From Geodermatophilus africanus (GTDB lineage Bacteria; Actinomycetota; Actinomycetes; Mycobacteriales; Geodermatophilaceae), in the NCBI RefSeq assembly GCF_900107105.1, contig NZ_FNOT01000002.1, positions 310,001 through 374,000 of the forward strand: a DNA stretch of 64,000 nucleotides, read 5' to 3'. Of this stretch, positions 58,617-64,000 are shown piece after piece; position 1 is the stretch's first letter; the number at the start of each line of letters is the position of its first letter. Under the pieces are notes generated by a model, which searched no databases, was not told the origin of the DNA, and saw nothing but the letters and a program-made list of their open reading frames with translations. The translations under genes were made by a program, and so were the position numbers.

Positions 58617-59001
58617 CGTCAACGAAGCAGTGGACGCGCCGGTGGTTCCGATGACGGCCAGTGTGGTCAGATCCATGCCCGCGCTGCGTTCCCGGGCGAC
58701 CGACGGGGGCGCGTGCGGCAAGGAACCGACGGGTGAGGACGACGCAGTCGGCACGGGGACCGAAGATGATTCCTCCACTGCGGGCCCCCGCTGGCCGTTG
58801 GTCCACGGCTCGGTGGATTGGTCAGCGTCGGCGATGGCGGGCACGTCGGGCAGTTGGTCGGCGGCCACCGGGTTCACGGGGTGGCGGCGCGCCGGCCGGG
58901 CCGCACCCAGACAATGTGGAGCACATGGACTGAGTGCGCTCACCCGGCGAGGAGCGCCGGTGACGCGGGCCGGCCAGGAGTTCCGAGCTGAGCCGTTCCG
59001 C
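58617..59001. other. Unassigned sequence between gene fragment and FAD oxidoreductase
   Basis: About 385 bp in which no frame on either strand shows recognisable protein features, a ribosome site or a clear terminator. Open frames exist only because of high GC. Somewhat less GC-biased codon structure than neighbours and flanking gene fragments suggest decayed DNA. Confidence 0.5.
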
Positions 59002-60618
59002 TCAGCGCCTGGCCCAGGGCAGCCGCGACCGGCGGAGCACCTGCCGGGCGGCGAGGAAGCCGCTCCCGCCGCCGAGCCCGGGGCCGGGGTGCGTCGAGGC
59101 GCCGATGTGCCACAGCTGGGCCACCGGCGTCCGGTGCCCGCGAGCGCGCGGGGTGGGGCGCCAGAGCAGGAACTGGTCGAGCGTGCAGGCGCCGGAGTAC
59201 GGGTCGCCGCCGATGAGATTGGGGTTCCAGGCCTCGAGGTCGGCCGGGGAGAGGACGCGCCGGGCGACGAGCGCGGAGTCGAGATTGCCTACGTGCCTCC
59301 CGAGCTCGCCGACCACGCGGTCGGCGTAGCGCTCGCGCAGGTCTTCGGTCCAGGTGCCGTCGCCGACGTCGATCCGGGCGGCGGCGTCCCCCACCGGCCG
59401 GCCCGGAGTCTCCTGCAGCTGCAGCCACAGGACGCCGGCGCCCTCGGGTACCCGCGTCGGGTCGAGCGCCGCCGGCTGCCCGGCCACGATCGTCGGAGCG
59501 GCCGGCAGCAGGTGCCGCTGCGCCTCGTTGACCGCGCGGCTGACGCTGTCCAGGCCGGCCGACACGTGCACGATCGCAGCCCTGGACAGCCGGTCGTGGT
59601 CGTGTGCCCACCGCGGAGGCTCCGACAGCGCCAGGTGGATCTGCATGTCGCCGCGGCCGTAGCGGTAGCCGCGGGCGGCGTCGCGGACGCGGTCGGGCAC
59701 CGCGGCCACGCCGTCGAGCAGGTGGAGGTACAGGGACTGGGGCGTCACGCTGGCCAGCACGGCCTCCCGCGCGCCGACCCGCTCGCCGTCGGCCAGACGT
59801 ACGCCGGTGGCCCGGCCGGCGGCCGTCTCGATCGCCACGACCTCCGCGCCGGTCCGCGTCGTTCCGCCGGCGTCGGTGACGATGCCGGCCAGGGCCTCGA
59901 CCAGGCGGACGCCGCCGCCTTCCGGCACCGGGCAGCCGCCCTGGGCCAGGGCCAGTGCGATCACCTTGTTGATGAACCCGCTGAAGGCGTCGTCGGGGCC
60001 GAGCCCCTCGTGCCCGACCCATGGTGAGAGCAGGCCGTGCACCGTCTCGGAGGCGAAGGTCCCGGCCAGCCACGAGCGAGCCGACTCCAGCCCCTCCGCG
60101 CAGAACTGCTGCAGGCCCTTCGGGCCCAGCTGCCAGGTCGCCTTGCCGAGCAGGGCCAGCCCGGAGGGTGAGAGCAGTTCGGTGCCCAGGGCGCCGAAGG
60201 CGATGCCTGCCCGGCGGCCGAACTCGCGGAGGAACGTCTGCCAGGCCTCGCCGTCGCCGGGGGAGAGCCGGTCGAAGTCCGCGGCCGTCGTGTCGGCGTC
60301 GGTGGACAGGATCGCGGTGGAGCCGTCGGGCATCGCAGCGGCGGCCGGGATGTCGGTGTTGCGGTACACCAGCCCCCGCCTGCCGAGGTCGTCGGCGAGC
60401 GAGGGGTAGGCGGGCCCGCCGACGAACAGCGGATGCCAGCAGGAGAACAGGTCGGTCGTGTAGCCCCGAGCCGGGGTGTCGGCCTCGGTGCGGATCGCAC
60501 CACCCAGCCGCGGGTTGCGCTCGTAGACGCCGACGTCGCGGTCCGCCCTGGCCAGGACTGCGGCGGCGACCAGCGCGTTGATCCCGCTGCCGATGACGAC
60601 GACGTCGTGATCGGCCAT
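59002..60618 (-). CDS. FAD-dependent oxidoreductase, phytoene desaturase/CrtO-like, 538 aa
   Basis: The dinucleotide motif [20 protein letters not shown] at residues about 6-25 is followed by [15 protein letters not shown], the carotenoid-desaturase-type FAD fold; [20 protein letters not shown] and the C-terminal [20 protein letters not shown] are also typical (the latter is the second FAD-binding piece). It may be a retinol-saturase/ketolase-like enzyme rather than a true phytoene desaturase. The ATG at 60616-60618 has a GAGAGG site. No carotenoid gene adjoins it. Confidence 0.9.
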   Translation of the reverse strand: MADHDVVVIGSGINALVAAAVLARADRDVGVYERNPRLGGAIRTEADTPARGYTTDLFSCWHPLFVGGPAYPSLADDLGRRGLVYRNTDIPAAAAMPDGSTAILSTDADTTAADFDRLSPGDGEAWQTFLREFGRRAGIAFGALGTELLSPSGLALLGKATWQLGPKGLQQFCAEGLESARSWLAGTFASETVHGLLSPWVGHEGLGPDDAFSGFINKVIALALAQGGCPVPEGGGVRLVEALAGIVTDAGGTTRTGAEVVAIETAAGRATGVRLADGERVGAREAVLASVTPQSLYLHLLDGVAAVPDRVRDAARGYRYGRGDMQIHLALSEPPRWAHDHDRLSRAAIVHVSAGLDSVSRAVNEAQRHLLPAAPTIVAGQPAALDPTRVPEGAGVLWLQLQETPGRPVGDAAARIDVGDGTWTEDLRERYADRVVGELGRHVGNLDSALVARRVLSPADLEAWNPNLIGGDPYSGACTLDQFLLWRPTPRARGHRTPVAQLWHIGASTHPGPGLGGGSGFLAARQVLRRSRLPWARR

Positions 60619-60704
60619 GCCTCTCAGCTGCCCGGGGCGGTCCGTGGGGAAACGCTCGTCACGGGACGGCCCGCTCGTCGCCGGGTACGGGGGACGCCGC
60701 GCCC

Positions 60705-60983
60705 ACGGACATCCGAGCCGCCGTTGCCGGTGCACCGCACCAGCCCTACCGGATCGAGCAGCTCCGGCTCGACGACCCGCAAGCCGGACGAGGTGCCGGT
60801 GCGCATCGCCGCCGTCGGGGTCTGCCACACCGACGTCATCGTGCGCGACCAGCTCGATCGCTGCCGCAGCCGATCGTCAGCGGCCACGAGGGAGCGGGGG
60901 TGGTGGAGCGGGTCGGCTTCCTCGTCCGCGGCATCCAGCCCGGGGACCTCGTCGTCCTGGGCAACCTCGACCGCGAGGGGTGA
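60705..60983 (+). pseudogene. Degraded zinc-type alcohol dehydrogenase N-terminus
   Basis: Three adjacent frames together spell an ADH start: DIRAAVAGAPHQPYRIEQLR, then KPDEVPVRIAAVGVCHTDVI with the catalytic-zinc Cys, then LPQPIVSGHEGAGVVERVGF and IQPGDLVVLGNLDREG before TGA at 60981-60983. At least two frameshifts lie near 60780 and 60860, the ATG is replaced by ACG, and the catalytic domain ends at about 90 residues. A remnant only. Confidence 0.75.
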
Positions 60984-61095
60984 CCAGCGTTGCGGCCGCT
61001 GAACTTGCTGCCGACCCCGGCGAGAAGTGGTGAGACTGCGCTGCCAGGTCCCGACTGATGATTGCGGCGGTTCGGCCTACGGCACCATCACCGAT

Positions 61096-61680
61096 GTGCC
61101 GACACTCCGCATCGCCCAGGACGACGCCGCCGACGAGCTGCTGAGCCGCGACCCGCTGGCACTACTGCTTGGGATGATGCTGGACCAGCAGTTCCCCATG
61201 GAGCGGGCCTTCGCCGGGCCCCGGCTGCTGGCCGACCGGCTCGGCGTCGACACCCTCTCGGCCGCCGACCTGGCCGAGGCCGACCCCGAGCAGCTCGGAA
61301 CGGTCTTCCGGGGGCCGCCGGCGGTGCACCGCTACCCGGGTTCGATGGCCGGCCGCGCCCAGGCGGTGTGCCGGCTGCTGGTCGAGCGCTACGACGGCCG
61401 CGCCGAGGCACTGTGGGCCGACGTGCCCGACGGCGCCACCCTGCTGCGACGGGTCGGGGAGCTGCCCGGCTTCGGCGCGCAGAAGGCGCGGATCTTCGTC
61501 GCGCTGCTCGGCAAGCAGTACGGCGTGACCCCGCCGGGCTGGCGCGAGGCCGCCGGCGACTACGGCCAGGAGGGCTCCCGGCGGTCGGTCGCCGACATCA
61601 CCGGGCCCGAGTCGCTGGCCCAGGTCCGGGCGTTCAAGCAGGAGGCCAAGCGCACCGCGAAGGCGGCCGTGACCTCCTGA
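61096..61680 (+). CDS. HhH-GPD-type base-excision repair protein, 194 aa
   Basis: PTLRIAQDDAADELLSRDPL, GMMLDQQFPMERAFAGPRLL (helical N-domain), then the helix-hairpin-helix VGELPGFGAQKARIFVALLG (about residues 129-148). It resembles the HhH-GPD actinobacterial family of putative DNA glycosylases; the catalytic Asp usually after the HhH is not obvious, so activity is uncertain. The GTG at 61096 matches the start of the duplicate fragment at 58518; the frame extends upstream but lacks a ribosome site. Confidence 0.85.
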   Translation: MPTLRIAQDDAADELLSRDPLALLLGMMLDQQFPMERAFAGPRLLADRLGVDTLSAADLAEADPEQLGTVFRGPPAVHRYPGSMAGRAQAVCRLLVERYDGRAEALWADVPDGATLLRRVGELPGFGAQKARIFVALLGKQYGVTPPGWREAAGDYGQEGSRRSVADITGPESLAQVRAFKQEAKRTAKAAVTS

Positions 61681-61800
61681 GATGCAACGCGGGGGTGCCT
61701 GCATGGCGCGCGATCCGGTGGCACCATGGGCGGCAGACCCCGGGCTGTGCGGGGACCCTGGCGCCGTCGGGACGCCGGGCTCCGCAGCCCGTGAGGGGAT

Positions 61801-61823
61801 CCGCCGTCCCGGGGGGACGGCGG
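61801..61823 (+). promoter_or_regulatory. Leader hairpin just before the DUF3099 ribosome site
   Basis: CCGCCGTCC and GGACGGCGG are perfect 9-bp arms around CGGGG, ending a few bases before GGAGGGGAGG. The 157-nt gap after the preceding gene holds other GC-rich pairings. It could be a terminator of the upstream gene or a translational control element. Confidence 0.5.
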
Positions 61824-61837
61824 AGGGGAGGAAGCCC

Positions 61838-62179
61838 GTGGCCTCGAGCCATCAGCCCGCGCGTTCCCGCCGGCCGGAGCCGGTGCTCATCACCGAGGCG
61901 GCACCGAGCCTCGCCGAGCAGCACGCCGCCCGGAAACGGCGCTACGTGATCACCATGGCCGTCCGCGGGGTCAGCCTGGTGCTGGCGGCGGTCTTCTACC
62001 AGACGTTGTGGCTGGCGTTGATCTTCGCGGCGCTGGGGACCGTGCTGCCGTGGATCGCGGTCATGATGGCCAACGACGGCCCGCCGAAGAAGAAGCTGGA
62101 CGTCAACCGGTACACCGCACCCCGACCGGACCGCATCCTGGAGAACCCCGCGCGCCCGAGCCGGGTCATCGAGCACTGA
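61838..62179 (+). CDS. DUF3099-family membrane protein, 113 aa
   Basis: PVLITEAAPSLAEQHAARKR, RYVITMAVRGVSLVLAAVFY and ALGTVLPWIAVMMANDGPPK are the DUF3099 signature; two membrane segments (about residues 35-52 and 58-78) are separated by a short turn, and the tail KKKLDVNRYT is basic. Function unknown; found across actinobacteria. The GTG at 61838 is six bases after GGAGG. A hairpin repeat begins right after its stop. Confidence 0.9.
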   Translation: MASSHQPARSRRPEPVLITEAAPSLAEQHAARKRRYVITMAVRGVSLVLAAVFYQTLWLALIFAALGTVLPWIAVMMANDGPPKKKLDVNRYTAPRPDRILENPARPSRVIEH

Positions 62180-62181
62180 GG

Positions 62182-62255
62182 AAGGACCCCGTCCCCGTCA
62201 CCCCTCGCGAGCTCGAGCTGAGCCTCTGGACGGGGCCTTGCGGCGGGGCTCCAGC
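62182..62255 (+). repeat. GC-rich hairpin repeat element after the DUF3099 gene
   Basis: GAAGGACCCCGTCCCCGTCA ... CTGAGCCTCTGGACGGGGCC, arms CCCCGTCC/GGACGGGG. Starts about three bases after the stop, in the orientation of the gene. Confidence 0.7.
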
Positions 62256-62263
62256 AGGGGGCC

Positions 62264-63133
62264 TCATCGGGCACCGGGCCGGGCGACCACGGCGGCAGCC
62301 CGCGCCAGACCGGCCTCCAGCGCCGCTCCTGGGTCGCCGTCCGGGGCGGCCAGCCACACGGACAGCAGCCCGGCGGTGAACGCGTCGCCGGCGCCGGTCG
62401 TGTCGACCACCGCCGCCGGGTGCGCCGGACGGTGCACCAGCCGCTCGCCCGCGGCCCACAGTGCGCCCTCGGCGCCCAGCGTCACGACGGCGACCGGGTG
62501 GCAGGCCGCCAGCGCCCGCGCCGCCGCCGCGGGGTCGGCGCGGCCGGTGAGCAGCCGCGCCTCGTCCGCGTTGGGCAGCACCAGCGTGGCCGCCGCGGTG
62601 TCGGCCAGCCAGCGCTCGACACCGTGGGCGGCCAGCGGCCCGGTGGAGGCGGGGTCCACCGACACCGTGCAGCCGGCCGCGCGGGCGGTGGCCAGCGCCG
62701 CCAGCCCCGCGGCGCGCGGGCCGGGCGCGAAGAGGGTGTAGCCGGACAGGTGCAGGTGCCGCCGCGGCGTCGGGACGTCGTCCGGCGCGAGCGCGAGGTT
62801 GGCGCCGCGGTCGGCCAGCATGCTGCGCTGCCCGCCGGGCTCGACCAGGCTGACGATGGTCCCCGTGGCCGCCCCCGGGACGACGCGGACGGCCGGCGTC
62901 ACGCCCGCCGCCCTGAGCTCGGCGACCAGCCCGCTGCCGGCAGCGTCGTCCCCCACACAGCCGGCGAGGGTGACCGGTGTGCCCAGCCGGGCGAGGTGGA
63001 CGGCGACGTTCGCGCCGGCGCCCCCGCCGCGGCTGCGGATCGACGCCGGCCGGTCGGACCCGGGCGCGGGGTCGCCGTCGAGCAGCACGACGACGTCGGT
63101 GGCGAGGTCGCCGACGACCACGACGTCGCTCAC
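62264..63133 (-). CDS. psuK: PfkB-family carbohydrate kinase, probable pseudouridine kinase, 289 aa
   Basis: Ribokinase fold: SRGGGAGANVAVHLARLGTP at the substrate site, GCVGDDAAGSGLVAELRAAG, and the anion-hole/ATP motif VVDTTGAGDAFTAGLLSVWL with catalytic Asp. The adjacent psuG gene, two bases away in the same direction, makes pseudouridine kinase the best call; other sugars remain possible. The GTG at 63131-63133 is used. Confidence 0.85.
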   Translation of the reverse strand: MSDVVVVGDLATDVVVLLDGDPAPGSDRPASIRSRGGGAGANVAVHLARLGTPVTLAGCVGDDAAGSGLVAELRAAGVTPAVRVVPGAATGTIVSLVEPGGQRSMLADRGANLALAPDDVPTPRRHLHLSGYTLFAPGPRAAGLAALATARAAGCTVSVDPASTGPLAAHGVERWLADTAAATLVLPNADEARLLTGRADPAAAARALAACHPVAVVTLGAEGALWAAGERLVHRPAHPAAVVDTTGAGDAFTAGLLSVWLAAPDGDPGAALEAGLARAAAVVARPGAR

Positions 63134-63135
63134 GG

Positions 63136-64000
63136 TCAGCAGGAGAGGGCGACCAGCGCGACGGCGATCCGGCCGGCGAGCTCCGCGTTGCGCAGCACCA
63201 GCCGCACGTTGACCGCCAGGGTGGCGCCCTCACTGGCCCGGTGCAGGTGGTCGAGCACGAAGGGGGTCACCGCCTTGCCGTGCACCCCCACCCGCGCCGC
63301 CGCGGCCAGCGCGTCGCCGATCACCCGGTCGTGCAGTGCGGGGTCGAGCTGCTCGTGGTCGGGCAGCGGGTTGGCCACCAGGACGCCACCGGGGGCCAGG
63401 CCGCGCCGGGCGGCGAGGACCGCGGCGGCCTCCTCGGGCGAGGACACCGCCCAGTCCACCGTCGAGCCGGAGTCGGCGACGTAGAAGCCGGGGAAGGTCG
63501 TCGTGCGGTAGCCGACGACGGTCACCGACAGCGACTCCAGCCGCTCGAGCGTCGCCGGGACGTCGAGGATCGACTTCACGCCGGCGCACACGACCAGCAC
63601 CGGTGTGCGGGACAGCGTGGTGAGGTCCGCGGACTCGTCGAAGGTGTCGGCGGCCTCCCGGTGCACCCCGCCGAGGCCACCGGTGGCGAAGACCCCGATG
63701 CCCGCCGCGGCGGCCAGCAGCGCGGTGCTCGACACCGTCGTCGCCCCGCTGCGGCCCAGCGCCAGCGCCACCGGCAGGTCCCGGACGGCGAGCTTCGCCA
63801 GGTCGGGGTCGGCGCAGACCCGGTCGAGCTGCTCGGCGGTCAGCCCCACGTGCGGCGCGCCGTCGAGGACGGCGATGGTGGCCGGGACCGCCCCGCCGGC
63901 GCGCACGGCCGCCTCCACCTCGTCGGCGGCCGAGCGGTTGTCCGGCCGGGGCAGCCCGTGGGCCAGCAGGGTGCTCTCCAGTGCCACGACCGGGCGGCCG
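63136..64000 (-). CDS. psuG: Pseudouridine-5'-phosphate glycosidase PsuG (N-terminus beyond window)
   Basis: VALESTLLAHGLPRPDNRSA near the window edge, VPATIAVLDGAPHVGLTAEQ, the KLAVRDLPVAL lysine site, GATTVSSTALLAAAAGIGVF, then ATGGLGGVHREAADTFDESA and CAGVKSILDVPATLERLESL are PsuG hallmarks. The enzyme splits pseudouridine 5'-phosphate into uracil and ribose 5-phosphate. The GTG at 63987 is probably not the true start: the frame continues upstream with the family's GRPV just before it. Together with the kinase it forms a pseudouridine catabolic pair. Confidence 0.93.
   Translation of the reverse strand, partial: GRPVVALESTLLAHGLPRPDNRSAADEVEAAVRAGGAVPATIAVLDGAPHVGLTAEQLDRVCADPDLAKLAVRDLPVALALGRSGATTVSSTALLAAAAGIGVFATGGLGGVHREAADTFDESADLTTLSRTPVLVVCAGVKSILDVPATLERLESLSVTVVGYRTTTFPGFYVADSGSTVDWAVSSPEEAAAVLAARRGLAPGGVLVANPLPDHEQLDPALHDRVIGDALAAAARVGVHGKAVTPFVLDHLHRASEGATLAVNVRLVLRNAELAGRIAVALVALSC

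Noticed and set aside
58614-58806. Minus-strand frames in the unassigned stretch (e.g. [19 protein letters not shown])
   Set aside because: Short, no ribosome site and no family resemblance; partly antisense to the HhH-GPD fragment.

Overview
The window is very GC-rich DNA with dense gene packing, many GTG starts and frequent 1-8 nt stop/start overlaps. Gene content (sigB/ideR neighbourhood, fused CydDC, DUF2277, DUF3099, DUF4192, GAF-ANTAR and BlaI regulators) points to an actinomycete. The overall style suggests a Geodermatophilaceae-like soil or rock bacterium, but that family placement is an inference. No rRNA, tRNA, CRISPR array, intact insertion sequence or prophage was seen.

Layout. 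1-4.1 kb: small membrane proteins, DUF2277, a NYN-domain protein, a short-chain dehydrogenase and a GAF-ANTAR regulator. 4.3-8.0 kb: ethanolamine use (permease, EutB, EutC). 8.3-14.4 kb: a tripartite tricarboxylate transporter (tctCBA) divergent from a CitA/CitB-type two-component system, then a universal stress protein. 14.5-22.1 kb: a catabolic region with two FCD-type GntR regulators, each next to a palindromic operator candidate, plus Ldh2-type, IPMDH-type and (frameshifted) aldehyde dehydrogenases, cupin, ABM monooxygenase, MFS transporter and an RraA-like protein. 22.1-24.0 kb: small genes, one disrupted by a repeat element. 24.0-31.4 kb: cytochrome bd oxidase (cydA-cydB-cydDC) divergent from a BlaI repressor and M56 peptidase, with two perfect BlaI-like operators between them. 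31.6-38.6 kb: epoxide hydrolase, copper operon (csoR-copZ-secreted protein-copA), MerR/Hsp20 and a STAS protein. 38.7-46.6 kb: YibE/F protein, methyltransferase, DksA-like protein, and a five-gene glycosylation cluster (GT4, methyltransferase, toroid prenyltransferase-like protein, two GT2). 46.6-58.4 kb: Dabb protein, lipoprotein, DUF4192, S9 peptidase, ideR, acuC, a GNAT/acyl-CoA synthetase fusion, sigB and dtd. 58.5-61.0 kb: a decayed stretch with a duplicated 5' gene fragment and a broken alcohol dehydrogenase around an FAD oxidoreductase. 61.1-64.0 kb: HhH-GPD protein, DUF3099 and pseudouridine catabolism (psuK, psuG).

The most unusual signal is a family of GC-rich hairpin repeats of about 60 bp (core like CCCCCCACCACTCGC ... 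GGCGGGACCCTGCAGG). They occur at 11 loci. Most lie a few bases after a stop codon and point the same way as the gene just ended. Some sit inside genes: one breaks a cysteine-hydrolase gene, one extends the linker of the copper ATPase, and two form the N-termini of downstream proteins. One locus has expanded into ~45-bp tandem units and another holds a copy nested in a copy, which suggests a mobile or copy-prone element.

Other clear regulatory signals are a shared palindrome before two genes at 0.9-2.5 kb, a shared direct repeat in the tct/citAB region and before usp, a CsoR-type site, a MerR-type site before hsp20, and an ECF-type promoter before sigB.
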